A DNA stretch of 64,000 nucleotides from an uncultured Bacteroidota bacterium (GCA_902776365.1 CACYPU010000006.1:1-64000); one strand, 5' to 3'; counted from the first letter of the stretch, positions 34,112-43,923 are shown. Numbers and translations are program-made. Notes: generated from the sequence alone by a model not told the origin.

Positions 34112-34827
34112 CCTATTAACTTTCTTTTGAATTTGATTAAGCGAGTTCTGTTTTTCTGACCTACAAGGTCAAGCACATGGTCTTTCCAGCCTTTCTTTTT
34201 AGTAGACCAAGACGCCAACCCTTTGTGTTCGCAGTAAGTATTCTCGGTACGTATATATTCCCCAGTGGTTTGTCGGGGAGAGAAGTAATCTACAGGGAAT
34301 ACGTGTAGGTCTTTGTAGTCCTGCTCTGTACCATCCTGCCGGAATCCGTTGGAAGCCATAATGCCAGTAATGAACAGCACATTGGTAGTTAGGTCTAGTG
34401 AGCCGTCTGGCTGTAGGAAATGCCGGTTTCTATAGGCTTCCATCATTTCCGTCACCCATTGACCATGAGGTTCGGAAGCGCAGACTCCCATCATCACGGG
34501 ATTATGCTTGCTACCCTCAATACCGGCAAAGGCATGATAATGCAGTAAGTCGTCAAATGCTTTGTACACTTCAAAATCCACATCAAAGTATACTCCACCC
34601 ATTTGCTTTAATGCGTATAGCCTTACATAGTCGCTTACAAAGGCATACTTTCCTGCTTTGTAGGCTTCTGCTGTATATGGTATGCTGTTGATATCGAAAT
34701 TGTTTTCATCCCATGGTTTGAATTCCCAGTCGGGCATATATTTGTGCCATGTGGCGATGCAGTCTTTAGCCAACAGAGGCATCTCGCCTTGACCGAACCA
34801 ACAATAGTGTATAGTCTTTGGTATCAC
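34108..34827 (-). CDS. Glycosyltransferase family 32-like (capsular sugar transferase)
   Basis: 239 residues. It begins MIPKTIHYCWFGQGEMP and has A-F-V-S-D-Y-V-R-L-Y-A-L and GGVYFDVDFEVYK, the DxD donor site of the GT32 / Gly_transf_sug family (relatives of Och1 and capsule alpha-glycosyltransferases). Retaining enzyme using a nucleotide sugar in the cytoplasm. ATGA overlaps on both sides. Confidence 0.88.
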   Translation of the reverse strand: MIPKTIHYCWFGQGEMPLLAKDCIATWHKYMPDWEFKPWDENNFDINSIPYTAEAYKAGKYAFVSDYVRLYALKQMGGVYFDVDFEVYKAFDDLLHYHAFAGIEGSKHNPVMMGVCASEPHGQWVTEMMEAYRNRHFLQPDGSLDLTTNVLFITGIMASNGFRQDGTEQDYKDLHVFPVDYFSPRQTTGEYIRTENTYCEHKGLASWSTKKKGWKDHVLDLVGQKNRTRLIKFKRKLIG

Positions 34828-35801
34828 GATTGTTTGATATATTTGAAAGCGTCTCGGTAGCCTTGGTATAGGGCACCGATGGCGGGCCAGTATTTGGGGT
34901 AGAGGTTGACGAGGGTGCTGTAAAGGGCATAGTTCACTATGCCATAGATGCCACCTATAAAGTTGTGCAAGCTATGGTGATTCGACCAGATGTGCCTGTG
35001 CCAGAAGATGGTGCGGTTGCGGGCGATGGTGTATAGACGGTTTCGTTTGGAAGTGAGGCGGTCGGGCGCTGGTCGGCCGGCCGCGGCATCCAAGTGAAGG
35101 TAGTCCGTGCTGTGGGTGTAGGCTATCCTGCCTCCTTGTAAATACAATCTGTAAAAGAATACGGCATCGTCGTAGGCAGCATAGCGGGAGAGCCTGCCCT
35201 CCTCGAGCCATCGTTCCTCCTCAAAATGAACTGCTTTGGCCTTGTCGGACTTGACGAAGAAACAGGCGAAGGCCCCTGTCTGACACAATCCATCCTCACA
35301 ATTGACGTATGTGCGATGGCCTCCGGTTGAGGCAATAGTGTCGAACCACTGCGACTTCCGTTGGTTGTAGAAGGCCTGCCCTGTGAATGCAAGGCGCAGC
35401 CTCTGGATTTTCTGTTTGACGGTGGTGCGTATAGCAGCCTCATTGTGGTTGCTCTCCGACGGCAAACCACCGCCGAAAGCCAGTACACTGTCAAGCTGTC
35501 TCGCTTTCATATTGGAGTACAACTGTTCTGCAAAGTCAGGAGGGAAGTCAAGGTCGTCGTCTAGTACCAATAGATAGTCGTTTTGTGCTTCACGGATACC
35601 GACGGCCCGTTGTGTCACCATCCCTTTGTCGCTGTAAACAATACGCTCATATCCAAGTTTATGGTCGAGTTCGTAACCATAAGGAATAACTACAATAACT
35701 TCTGAAGGCTGGATTGTCTGACGGGAGATGGCATGAAGCATTTGGCGATATTTCTCACCAGTATTTCCAAGAGTGCGTATGACTATTGAATAGTTAAACA
35801 T
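34824..35801 (-). CDS. Glycosyltransferase family 2
   Basis: 325 residues from the ATG at 35801 (MFNYSIVIRTLG); the open frame starts at 35834 inside the previous gene. GT-A core: S-E-V-I-V-V-I-P-Y-G and LVLDDDLDFPPDFAEQL, the metal-binding D-x-D. The pattern is less canonical than the other GT2 genes here (I-R-T-L-G instead of P-x-Y-N). Inverting transferase; donor unknown. Overlaps its upstream neighbour by 8 bp. Confidence 0.85.
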   Translation of the reverse strand: MFNYSIVIRTLGNTGEKYRQMLHAISRQTIQPSEVIVVIPYGYELDHKLGYERIVYSDKGMVTQRAVGIREAQNDYLLVLDDDLDFPPDFAEQLYSNMKARQLDSVLAFGGGLPSESNHNEAAIRTTVKQKIQRLRLAFTGQAFYNQRKSQWFDTIASTGGHRTYVNCEDGLCQTGAFACFFVKSDKAKAVHFEEERWLEEGRLSRYAAYDDAVFFYRLYLQGGRIAYTHSTDYLHLDAAAGRPAPDRLTSKRNRLYTIARNRTIFWHRHIWSNHHSLHNFIGGIYGIVNYALYSTLVNLYPKYWPAIGALYQGYRDAFKYIKQS

Positions 35802-36747
35802 GCTTGATAAGGAATTGCTTGATGTTGGATCCAAGTTTCTGGATTTTCATTCTCAACTTCAGATAGGCGATGGGCCTTTTATATAGTCTTCGAGTGGCTT
35901 TTGACTGCAAGTTCCAGTCTACCTTATTCAGCTCTTTTCTGGCGGTGCTGCGATACTGGGTGGTGAGCAGATAGGGCATCAATCCATAGGTCCGCAGATT
36001 GTCAATTAGTTGTTTGTAGTCACTATTGGTTTTCTCTTCAGATTCCAAATATTCGAGATTCCACAACATGTGCTCCTTGGGGTCACGCAGGTGATGGGTG
36101 CCGCGATAGGTGACGTCAACGTCCTGGTTGTAGTTGCTCAAAGGCTTATTTAAAAATACCACTTTGTGCTTTAGTGCTATTCGTATCCACAGGTCGAAAT
36201 CCTCTCCCATCTTTAGATTAGGTTTGAATCCACCAGTCTCGTCGAAGATTGCCCGCGGAATGGCAACCGTAATGCTTGTCAGCGGCATACAGAGTGTTTT
36301 GGCATAGACTTGGCAGTAATTGATTTCTCCTTCAATGAATGTTTCTTCCACTCCGATAGGGGCTATCCGTTTCTTGCCATTCTTGACTATATAGTAGCTT
36401 GTACCGTAGATACCTGCGCTTGGGTGGCGCCCTATCAGGCCTGCCATCTCCTCAAGGAAGGTTGGTTCCCACCAGTCATCGGCGTCGAGGAAGGTGATAT
36501 AAGATGCAGTTGATAGTTCAACGCCTTTGTTTCGGGCATTACTGACACCGACATTCTTTTCTAACCGAACTATCCGAATGCGCGGGTCTGTGAAGCCTGC
36601 CACAATCTCGCTGCTGCCGTCGGTAGATCCATTGTCTATGATTATCAGTTCGTAGTCGCCAAAGGTCTGCGCCAAGACACTCCCCACGGTCTTTTGGACG
36701 TAAGGTGCTTTGTTGTAGAGTGGAATGATGACCGAAAAGAATGACAT
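35794..36747 (-). CDS. Glycosyltransferase family 2
   Basis: 317 residues: VIIPLYNKAPYVQKTVGSVL, IIDNGSTDGSSEI and FLDADDWWEPTFLEEM (D-x-D), then EDFDLWIRIAL as the catalytic-base region. Typical single-domain GT2 with a basic C-terminal helix region that could sit on the membrane. Confidence 0.9.
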   Translation of the reverse strand: MSFFSVIIPLYNKAPYVQKTVGSVLAQTFGDYELIIIDNGSTDGSSEIVAGFTDPRIRIVRLEKNVGVSNARNKGVELSTASYITFLDADDWWEPTFLEEMAGLIGRHPSAGIYGTSYYIVKNGKKRIAPIGVEETFIEGEINYCQVYAKTLCMPLTSITVAIPRAIFDETGGFKPNLKMGEDFDLWIRIALKHKVVFLNKPLSNYNQDVDVTYRGTHHLRDPKEHMLWNLEYLESEEKTNSDYKQLIDNLRTYGLMPYLLTTQYRSTARKELNKVDWNLQSKATRRLYKRPIAYLKLRMKIQKLGSNIKQFLIKHV

Positions 36748-36755
36748 ATAATAAT

Positions 36756-37832
36756 TTATTTGCTCATTGAACTGCGACTTTGCACCACCGCAAATCTATC
36801 TTTAATCTTCAAGAATGGGTGCTCTAAAAACCAATATGATAGTTGTGCTATAACTAAAGTGACAACTGTAATCAGTGCATATATCATAGGAACCTGTACC
36901 GAAACGCTCAGATTAAAATTTAACTTCTGCCAAATGTTGGAGAACCCCCATATAAGCAAAGGATGGATAACATAAATTCCATACGATATTTTCCCAATTC
37001 TATCCATAATTTTGTTTTCCAGGTTTATTAGAGGCTTTTGCTCAGACAATTGTCCAACGATTGCCACTAGTGACACAACAGCTACAATCTGTGGCTGTAT
37101 TATTGCAGGTACCATTTCCAACCATTGTGAGAATATTAGCAATAATACCGCGGTAGATGCAATCCATTTATTTTGTACCAGTTTTAGAAACCATTTATTG
37201 CGCTGATAATATAATACTGCCCCTAAAGCACCAGTCATCATACAGTCGAAACGAGTAATTGCAAAAAATCGAAAAATCGGACTCTTGTCTACAGGAGTCC
37301 AGAATAGGATCTTACAGGTTATCCACACCACCATTATCGTCAATATAACATATATGATACTTTTTAATGAAGTTTTCTTCACAATCCAAGGCCAAAACAA
37401 GTAGAACTGTTCCTCAACGCCTAAACTCCAGTAATGGACGACTGGCCATAACGAAATCCCCATAGCGAATGGAATATTGGCGCCAAAGAATATGTAATAT
37501 AGTAATTCCTTACCGAAGGCTTCTTGAGTAAGCAGAATTGCGACTCCAAGATACACATAATACAAAGGCCAAATACGTAGAATGCGACGGACATAGAACT
37601 TTTTGATACTGATACCTCCAGTTTGCCCTTGTTCATTGAGTAGTAGGTATGTTATAAGAAATCCACTTATTACAAAGAAGAGTGTAACCCCGTCAAGCGG
37701 AAAAATTGAACGATAATCACCATCGAATCCCCAATATCCAAAAGGACCAAGAAAAATATGCCCCCACATTACAGTGAGTGCAGCTATCGCTCGGAGGCCG
37801 TTTAGGCCAGGAAGATGGATGCTTTGGCTCAT
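36756..37832 (-). CDS. Acyltransferase 3 family membrane protein
   Basis: 358 residues with about ten membrane spans. N-terminal LPGLNGLRAIAALTVMWGH carries the conserved Arg and catalytic-type His; FYVRRILRIWPLYY and H-Y-W-S-L-G-V-E-E-Q-F-Y-L-F-W-P are family signatures. Such OafA/WecH-type enzymes O-acylate sugars of O-antigen or capsule at the inner membrane. The gene is visibly A/T-richer than the housekeeping part. Confidence 0.93.
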   Translation of the reverse strand: MSQSIHLPGLNGLRAIAALTVMWGHIFLGPFGYWGFDGDYRSIFPLDGVTLFFVISGFLITYLLLNEQGQTGGISIKKFYVRRILRIWPLYYVYLGVAILLTQEAFGKELLYYIFFGANIPFAMGISLWPVVHYWSLGVEEQFYLFWPWIVKKTSLKSIIYVILTIMVVWITCKILFWTPVDKSPIFRFFAITRFDCMMTGALGAVLYYQRNKWFLKLVQNKWIASTAVLLLIFSQWLEMVPAIIQPQIVAVVSLVAIVGQLSEQKPLINLENKIMDRIGKISYGIYVIHPLLIWGFSNIWQKLNFNLSVSVQVPMIYALITVVTLVIAQLSYWFLEHPFLKIKDRFAVVQSRSSMSK

Positions 37833-37835
37833 GGT

Positions 37836-38753
37836 TTAGATAATAGAATTGATCTTCCTGAACAAAGTAGGAGATATTTTCAGTGCTCCAAATTGTATAC
37901 GATGTCGAAGTTTTGTGCGACTCACACGATTGTAACAATCCCAGTCAATGAGTTGTTTTAAATGGAGGTCCTCATTTGGGGTGTTATCAATAAAAGCCAT
38001 CTGGTAGCATTGTGTCAGGGCGCGATAAACGATGGTTTTATTGATGCTGGTCTCTTGGCCAAACATTTCCGACAAGTCGTTCCCAATCAGTATCAGGCTC
38101 TCCTTGCTCTTAATGCCGCGGGTGGTCATAATGCTGCCCGGGCGGACACGGTAGTTGTAGAGTACGTCAGGGATGACCTTGACACTCTTGGCCCTGAAGC
38201 AAGCACGGGGGGTGAATTCGTTGTCTTCGTGTAGGATGCCCTCGCGGAAGTATAGATTGTTTTCTGTCAGGAACTCCCGTCGGTAGCAACGTTGCCACAC
38301 ACAGACAAAGGGAACGACACATGCTTCAAGGGCGTGGCGGTTGTAGTAATCCCATCCGGTGGAGTGTTCCGAAGGAAGAATATCATTTGCATTGGTGTCG
38401 GTACGTCGGCAGGCGAAACATACCATGTCTGCCCCCTCGCATTCGGCGAACAGACGACTCAGCATTGTGGGCTCCACCCAGTCATCGCTGTCAACGAATA
38501 CTACATAATCGCCTTTTGCTGCCTTCAGGCCTGTGTTGCGTGCGGCACTGAGACCACCATTCTCTCGGTCAATTATCCTCATTTGAGGAAACCGGTTTTC
38601 CATCTCAGTGAGAATTTTGCGACTGCCGTCTGTAGAACCGTCGTTTACACAGATGACTTCATAGTCGTCGTAATCTTGCTGCATCAGGTTCTCAAGGCAT
38701 TGGCTGAGATACTGCTCAACATTGTATACTGGTACGATGACGGAAAATATCAT
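37836..38753 (-). CDS. Glycosyltransferase family 2
   Basis: 305 residues: VIVPVYNVEQYLSQCLENL, CVNDGSTDGSRKIL, GLSAARNTGLKAAKGDYVV and FVDSDDWVEPTML with the D-x-D, then H-E-D-N-E-F-T-P-R as the catalytic-base area. A canonical capsule-type GT2. Overlaps the FkbM gene by 4 bp. Confidence 0.92.
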   Translation of the reverse strand: MIFSVIVPVYNVEQYLSQCLENLMQQDYDDYEVICVNDGSTDGSRKILTEMENRFPQMRIIDRENGGLSAARNTGLKAAKGDYVVFVDSDDWVEPTMLSRLFAECEGADMVCFACRRTDTNANDILPSEHSTGWDYYNRHALEACVVPFVCVWQRCYRREFLTENNLYFREGILHEDNEFTPRACFRAKSVKVIPDVLYNYRVRPGSIMTTRGIKSKESLILIGNDLSEMFGQETSINKTIVYRALTQCYQMAFIDNTPNEDLHLKQLIDWDCYNRVSRTKLRHRIQFGALKISPTLFRKINSII

Positions 38754-39721
38754 AAACTAATGATAGGTAACGTTGCGCGAATTACACCGTGACGGAAATA
38801 TGGCCTATTGTCTTTATAATCAAAGATTAACATGTGACCATCAGAATTCTCGATAGATGAAGCGAGTGGAGATAATAAGGAGTGAACCTTGTCAAAGTCA
38901 TCATTGTTATGATAAGTGCAACATGAAACTTTTACAGTTCTAGTGCATTTACTAAAAAAATCTATACTAGATTTTAGAACATTGACTTCAGCGCCTTCAA
39001 TATCCATCTTAATAAATGTGGTGTCATTTTTTAAGTTCTGAAGAATTGTAGGCAATGAGATTGTATTGTCACAATCTTTATCACCTAACATTTTAAAAAT
39101 AAACTCCACTTTATTCTTGTAGGGTTTGAAAGTTTCTTCCAATGGACGTTCCCATTGTTTGTCGCATTCAATGATTGTGACATGAGAGACCTGATCAATT
39201 GCATTCAACGAAAAAAGTCCTTCTGCACATCCCGCATCAATTAGAATGTCTCCATTTTCTATCTTGTGATTAGGGGATTGATATTTGTGCGGAGTTTTTG
39301 TTAGGTAACCTTCTCCAATCTCGAGAATGTTCTCCACGCTCACTGCATGAATATAATAGTCAAGAGCTTGTTTCTCCGTCCAAGTTTCAGGGAAAAAGAG
39401 TTTCTTGTTTTTGTGTATAACATAAGGGAGATGGAAACAATCGTCAATTCCGGTGGTGGGTTGAATTATAGTCCGGATTTTTTCATAGGGGAAAGTCAAA
39501 AAAGTTTTATGCTGTTTGAGAAAGAGAAGTTCGTCATAATATTGAGAATGATTTTTGCTGTTGTCTGGATAAAAATGTAATACACTTTTATACATTTTGA
39601 TGCGAGAAATGTCTGTTTTCAGTATAGTAACGAAATCTTGCCATGATGCAGTGTTTCTCCTCAATAATAAGAGAGAGAAAAACTTAATTGTACGTTTAAT
39701 AATTAACGGATAGATGCTCAT
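38750..39721 (-). CDS. FkbM family methyltransferase
   Basis: 323 residues from the ATG at 39721, which overlaps the previous stop by 4 bp (ATGA); a frame start at 39817 is inside that gene. SAM-binding loop ILIDAGCAEGLFSLNA (about 155-170), V-T-I-I-E-C-D and the F-I-K-M-D-I-E-G-A-E-V-N-V-L motif that defines FkbM. Probably O-methylates a sugar, maybe to cap chains. A/T-rich and codon-distinct from its neighbours, suggesting separate acquisition. Confidence 0.88.
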   Translation of the reverse strand: MSIYPLIIKRTIKFFSLLLLRRNTASWQDFVTILKTDISRIKMYKSVLHFYPDNSKNHSQYYDELLFLKQHKTFLTFPYEKIRTIIQPTTGIDDCFHLPYVIHKNKKLFFPETWTEKQALDYYIHAVSVENILEIGEGYLTKTPHKYQSPNHKIENGDILIDAGCAEGLFSLNAIDQVSHVTIIECDKQWERPLEETFKPYKNKVEFIFKMLGDKDCDNTISLPTILQNLKNDTTFIKMDIEGAEVNVLKSSIDFFSKCTRTVKVSCCTYHNNDDFDKVHSLLSPLASSIENSDGHMLIFDYKDNRPYFRHGVIRATLPIISL

Positions 39722-40551
39722 TTTTGGTACATTATTGGATACCAGAATTTCTCGTTGTTGTATTTGTACCACATGTGACAACCCATTGGCAGGGTGTTTC
39801 CCGTCAGTTTGTAGCATGTTTGAGGTCGCATGTCAAAACTGAATTTCAACGCTTCGCGGGCTGAGGGGATACGGAATAGACCATTGTACTGGCATTGTGC
39901 ATAGGCTTTGTCTTCCTGTCCCTGTTGTTGTATGTAGTAATTCAGAGTATTATGATAACCCCATACGGCGCGGAACAGAAGCCATAGCCGTAAGTATGGT
40001 TTGCTTTTCAAGCGCTGACGATTGTCCAAGCATAGCCTGGAGTATCCTTTCAAAGGTTTGTTTAGTTTCTTTGTATCAGTCAAAATATCAATAAAAGTCG
40101 ATACTTTTCTCAGACAAAAGCCACCATTGCCGACTTCCCAGTGGTCGAGGTTTTCCACTTCATTGCTCCACGGACAAAGCCAGGGACCACCAATATAGTC
40201 GTACCCTTGTTTGCACCAATAGTCAAGTTTATCTTCGAAGATATAAGCATCCAGTTGATAAATAAGCATATACTCGTATGCTTCAAAAGCCTTGTAAAGT
40301 TGGGGGGAAAAACAGAGTTGGTTGTATGCTTTTACACCATCAAAACATTTTGGTGCAAAGACCTTTTTGCGAAAAGGAACATTGTATTCTGCATTCAGTT
40401 CTTCGTATGAAGATGTGTCAAGAGAATTGCTGCACAGATAGTAGATGTCGTGCTGATTCAATACCTTCAGGCATTGCTTCAACGAGGATAGTTCGTCTCC
40501 AGTGATGTTTGGAGATATGATAGGTATAACTATGGCCACGTTCTGGATCAC
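39718..40551 (-). CDS. DUF5672 family protein, likely glycosyltransferase
   Basis: 277 residues: VAIVIPIISPNITGDELSSL, M-L-I-Y-Q-L-D-A-Y-I-F-E-D-K-L-D-Y-W and Y-D-Y-I-G-G-P-W-L, the pattern of DUF5672, found in polysaccharide loci and related to GT-A enzymes; Q-L-D-A would be the D-x-D-like site. Ends in G-C-H-M-W-Y-K. Donor and acceptor unknown. Confidence 0.78.
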   Translation of the reverse strand: MIQNVAIVIPIISPNITGDELSSLKQCLKVLNQHDIYYLCSNSLDTSSYEELNAEYNVPFRKKVFAPKCFDGVKAYNQLCFSPQLYKAFEAYEYMLIYQLDAYIFEDKLDYWCKQGYDYIGGPWLCPWSNEVENLDHWEVGNGGFCLRKVSTFIDILTDTKKLNKPLKGYSRLCLDNRQRLKSKPYLRLWLLFRAVWGYHNTLNYYIQQQGQEDKAYAQCQYNGLFRIPSAREALKFSFDMRPQTCYKLTGNTLPMGCHMWYKYNNEKFWYPIMYQK

Positions 40552-41393
40552 TGTAAGTCAAGAAGTTTTATTAGTTGTTCCGAGCGGCCGCTCTCCATTT
40601 TTCTGGCGAAGAAAGCGCCAGTAGTTACTATCTTATCGTAGTCTTTCTCGGTGAGTATTTGTGGGTTGGCCCCATCGGACCCCCAATCGATATAGCGTTT
40701 GTGGTCGTTGATAAGAGGTAGACCACTATTGGCCAATAGTGTGGGCAGGCATATTTCTTCGGCAATGCTGGTATGGCGGAATCGACTTAAATAGTCGGGA
40801 TGCTTGTCTATATAATCCAGTACGCTACCAATGGCTTTGCGGGAGAGACTCCAGTAGGTGCCGCCGCCATAAAGATTGCCATTGAAGTATTTGAAAGCAC
40901 GTCTGATACCTAAACGGCGCTGCAGATTGATCAATTTGCGGGTAAGCCACGCACCTTTTGTTCGTGAACTGTTGGGACGCAACCACCAGTATTGAATACG
41001 GTTTAATCCTCCTTCGTTGCCCCAATCCCGGTGAGGCAATGGGAAGTGCTCCAGATAGTTGTCGTTGCGATGCACTTCACAGTAGGCCTTGAACTTTTCT
41101 AGAGGCATGGTAGGATAGTCACTGCCGGTGATGAGATGGAAATATTGCAAATCGGTATGCTTATAGGCTTCTCGCATCAGCAGAATAATGGACAACAGAT
41201 GCTTATAGTCGCCCCATTCTATTGGGTATCTTCTATATAGATTGATGTGCGTCTGTTGTAGGAACGGGGTATAATCTTCCTGACAGTGACAGTCGAGGTG
41301 AATGAATATCTCGAAATCTTCATTGAAATAATTAACCAGCCTTTGAAGTTGGGATAGATCCTTGTATGCAGTAATCAATATAGCCTGCCTCAT
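40548..41393 (-). CDS. Glycosyltransferase family 14 (core-2/I-branching type)
   Basis: 281 residues: R-Q-A-I-L-I-T-A-Y-K-D-L, Y-F-H-L-I-T-G-S-D-Y-P and GGTYWSLSRKAIGSVLDY, as in beta-1,6-N-acetylglucosaminyltransferases of GT14. In bacteria these enzymes may also transfer xylose. A branching enzyme would fit a host-like glycan alongside the two fucosyltransferases of the locus (inference). Confidence 0.88.
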   Translation of the reverse strand: MRQAILITAYKDLSQLQRLVNYFNEDFEIFIHLDCHCQEDYTPFLQQTHINLYRRYPIEWGDYKHLLSIILLMREAYKHTDLQYFHLITGSDYPTMPLEKFKAYCEVHRNDNYLEHFPLPHRDWGNEGGLNRIQYWWLRPNSSRTKGAWLTRKLINLQRRLGIRRAFKYFNGNLYGGGTYWSLSRKAIGSVLDYIDKHPDYLSRFRHTSIAEEICLPTLLANSGLPLINDHKRYIDWGSDGANPQILTEKDYDKIVTTGAFFARKMESGRSEQLIKLLDLQ

Positions 41394-42322
41394 AATAGTT
41401 CTTTAAGCTTTTCGTGAAGCAGGGTGTAGTACTGCCATATTATATCCGGTGCTTGTGGGGTGAGTCTTGCTTGGTTGGCGAAATGGCGATAAGCATTGGA
41501 GTCACTTTCGAGTTTGCAAATCTGTGAAATGAGTTGAAGGTTGTCGCTTTTGGAAGACCAGAATAGGACGGCCTCCTGGTTGATGATATCGGGGTCGGGG
41601 GTGTTGTCGCTTCCATTATAGATGGGTACGCAGCCACTCTTGATTGCATCGAATATTTTTTCAGTCACATAACCCTTATGGTTGGAATTCTCGGGACAGA
41701 TATTGTATCTGTATTGTTGCAAAAAACGCGGTTTGTCGTTGTCGAATTCGGTATGAAGCGAGTCCGTATTTTGACAATAACGACCGGCAGAATCAACATG
41801 GCCAACTGTCTCAAGGGCATCCATGATTTCTTTTCGCAGTCCACTTTGGTCATGGCTGCAAACAAGTACACAGAATCTGGGCCGATCCCCTAAAGACGGA
41901 TGGCTCATTTCTTGGCACATCTTGTCAATTTGCTCTTGGGTCGCTTCTGGTGGGAAGTGCCATATAACCCATAAGGGTAGACGCATATAGTTTCCTTCGC
42001 CTTCGTAGTCAAAGCCGAGCGATAAATTATAGCTCTGCATCTTATATTGGTCGAGGTAAGGCTTGAAGCGTCTGGCGTGGATGTTTTCTCCCGTATAAAA
42101 AATGTTTATTCCACGGTGGTGGTATTCCATCATCTCGACGGGGCCAAGCACAGAAATGAAGTTGATGCGTAGTTTATAATTTGGAAAGTGGTGCGTGATG
42201 AACCGGCTAAACCACATTTCTTCAGGTTGTTCATCGCGCCAGAAATTATAGTATTTAAATTGGCTATGGCGATTGTATTTCCATAGTCGCCAATACTCAC
42301 GTTGTGGTGAAAGAAACTTCAT
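41390..42322 (-). CDS. Glycosyltransferase family 10, alpha-1,3/4-fucosyltransferase-like
   Basis: 310 residues. The C-terminal half has the GT10 motif YRYNICPENSNHKGYVTEKI, then F-D-A-I-K-S-G-C-V-P-I-Y-N-G-S. It uses GDP-L-fucose, which gmd and fcl of the same operon would make. GT10 enzymes build Lewis-type antigens in Helicobacter and Bacteroides. Overlaps neighbours by 1-4 bp. Confidence 0.92.
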   Translation of the reverse strand: MKFLSPQREYWRLWKYNRHSQFKYYNFWRDEQPEEMWFSRFITHHFPNYKLRINFISVLGPVEMMEYHHRGINIFYTGENIHARRFKPYLDQYKMQSYNLSLGFDYEGEGNYMRLPLWVIWHFPPEATQEQIDKMCQEMSHPSLGDRPRFCVLVCSHDQSGLRKEIMDALETVGHVDSAGRYCQNTDSLHTEFDNDKPRFLQQYRYNICPENSNHKGYVTEKIFDAIKSGCVPIYNGSDNTPDPDIINQEAVLFWSSKSDNLQLISQICKLESDSNAYRHFANQARLTPQAPDIIWQYYTLLHEKLKELL

Positions 42323-43029
42323 TATTGTTTCATATTGATTCTTGGTAGCACTGAGGGATGCTCACCACGACGTATGGAATCTCCCCAGGACTGAACGATG
42401 GTGCAAAAACCGAGCTCGCGACAGATGTCGAGGGTGTCTTCATTATGAGCCCCGTGAGGAAAGGAGAAGTGGCACACTTCATGCCCAAGCAGGGATTCCA
42501 ATGTCTGTTTTGATTCGGCAATCTCCTGATATTGCTGTTCCCGCGTGAGTGTGTCCAGTTTGGGATGACTAACTGTGTGGGCTCCGATAGTGCAGAGCGG
42601 ATCGGCATCCATGGTCTTCAATTCTTCGCTCGATATGCCTAGTTGTTCTCCGGGATACCACCACATGGGTAGCTGGTTGTCGATGAAACCGGTGGTGACA
42701 TAAACCGTGAAGGGAATCCCATGTTGTTTAAGCAAGGGGTAGGCGAGGGTGTAGTTGTCACGATAACCGTCGTCGAAGGTAATGCAGACAAAAGGTGAAA
42801 GGTGAGAGGTGAAAGGTGAGAGGTGATTTATATTGTCAATAGAGACGAAGGTGTAGCCCTTTTTCTGGTATTCTCGTATTTTTTGCTCCAGCCAGTCGAG
42901 GGTTACCTCTAGCTCGCGTTGTTTGGGTATGTCGCTCCGATTCTCCACTACTCTATGCAACATCCATATCTCACCCATCACGGGGTGAAATGCTTTGTAT
43001 AGTTTCCGTTTGATGCGGTGGAATATCAT
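42322..43029 (-). CDS. Polysaccharide deacetylase (NodB domain)
   Basis: 235 residues: VCITFDDGYRDNY (metal Asp pair), G-A-H-T-V-S-H-P (metal histidines) and HFSFPHGAHNEDT. CE4 hydrolase that removes N- or O-acetyl groups. A 7-bp repeat tract inserts INHLSPFTSHLSPF (about 68-81) just before the first catalytic strand. Overlaps the GT2 gene upstream by 4 bp. Confidence 0.9.
   Translation of the reverse strand: MIFHRIKRKLYKAFHPVMGEIWMLHRVVENRSDIPKQRELEVTLDWLEQKIREYQKKGYTFVSIDNINHLSPFTSHLSPFVCITFDDGYRDNYTLAYPLLKQHGIPFTVYVTTGFIDNQLPMWWYPGEQLGISSEELKTMDADPLCTIGAHTVSHPKLDTLTREQQYQEIAESKQTLESLLGHEVCHFSFPHGAHNEDTLDICRELGFCTIVQSWGDSIRRGEHPSVLPRINMKQ
42794..42821 (-). repeat. Four 7-bp repeats (GGTGARA) in a polysaccharide deacetylase gene
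   Basis: GGTGAAA, GGTGAGA, GGTGAAA, GGTGAGA and a partial fifth. On the coding strand it gives NHLSPFTSHLSPF, almost the same peptide as in MutY and WecB. Confidence 0.9.
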
Positions 43030-43922
43030 GCTTTTCTGCGCAGGAGGCTTTTTAGCAGGAACTTGGTTTCATATTTTCGTCCTGTACGCAAGGCGAGGCC
43101 GCTGGTGAGGTAGCGCAAGTAGCGCGGAAGGGAGTATCCGTCTTTAAAATAATGGTCGACGATAGTGTAGTACCGCTCCTGTCTCTGACGAAGCTTTTGC
43201 CGTTTCTGAATGGCTTTGTGTGATACACAGATGCTGCCGTCGGCGATGCACTGTTGCATCAGCTGTCGAACCTCGGTTACCTTGCACTGCTGCTCTTCGC
43301 GTCGGGCGGTACAGATCTGGGTGGCATGCATGCGGTAGCGGAAGAGAGGCTCGGCGATGTTGTGTAGCCGCGTGTACATGGCCATGTCTACCCAAAAGCG
43401 ATAGTCCTCGGCAGGGAACGCTTCTGCCCTATAGCGCAGGTCGTGGTCGCGGACAAGGCTCATTCGGAAAGTGGGAACGATGATAGTGCACTCGTAGAGC
43501 ATGTTGGCAGCGATGTCATCATGCTCCTCGGGGAAACGGATTTCGCTCTCCATGGCTCCGAAACGTATGCCACCACCACCGCAAACACCAATCTCTGGAT
43601 GACTGTCGAGAATGGCCACCTCGCGTTCAAGCCAGAAAGGTTCTGCGATGTCGTCGCCGTCCATACGTGCCACATACTCAGTGGTGATGTGACTGAGGCC
43701 CCGGTTGAGGTTCTCGGCCAGACCCACGTTCTTCTCGTTCTGCACGATACGGATGCGATCATCGTCGATGGAGCGTACCACTTCGACGGTCTCATCGGTC
43801 GAGCAGTCGTCAATGACCAGCAACTCGAAGTCGCGGTAGGTCTGTCGCAACACACTGTCGATAGCCTCCCTAACATAAGGGGCTACGTTGTATGTCGGCA
43901 TCAGAACAGTTACTTTGGCCAT
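43026..43922 (-). CDS. Glycosyltransferase family 2
   Basis: 298 residues: VLMPTYNVAPYVREAIDSVL, VIDDCSTDETVEVV, GLAENLNRGL and RMDGDDIAEPFWLEREV. The base region A-E-D-Y-R-F-W-V-D-M follows the acceptor loop. Canonical inverting GT2; substrate unknown. Lies 1 bp from the next GT2. Confidence 0.92.
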   Translation of the reverse strand: MAKVTVLMPTYNVAPYVREAIDSVLRQTYRDFELLVIDDCSTDETVEVVRSIDDDRIRIVQNEKNVGLAENLNRGLSHITTEYVARMDGDDIAEPFWLEREVAILDSHPEIGVCGGGGIRFGAMESEIRFPEEHDDIAANMLYECTIIVPTFRMSLVRDHDLRYRAEAFPAEDYRFWVDMAMYTRLHNIAEPLFRYRMHATQICTARREEQQCKVTEVRQLMQQCIADGSICVSHKAIQKRQKLRQRQERYYTIVDHYFKDGYSLPRYLRYLTSGLALRTGRKYETKFLLKSLLRRKA

Positions 43923-43923
43923 G

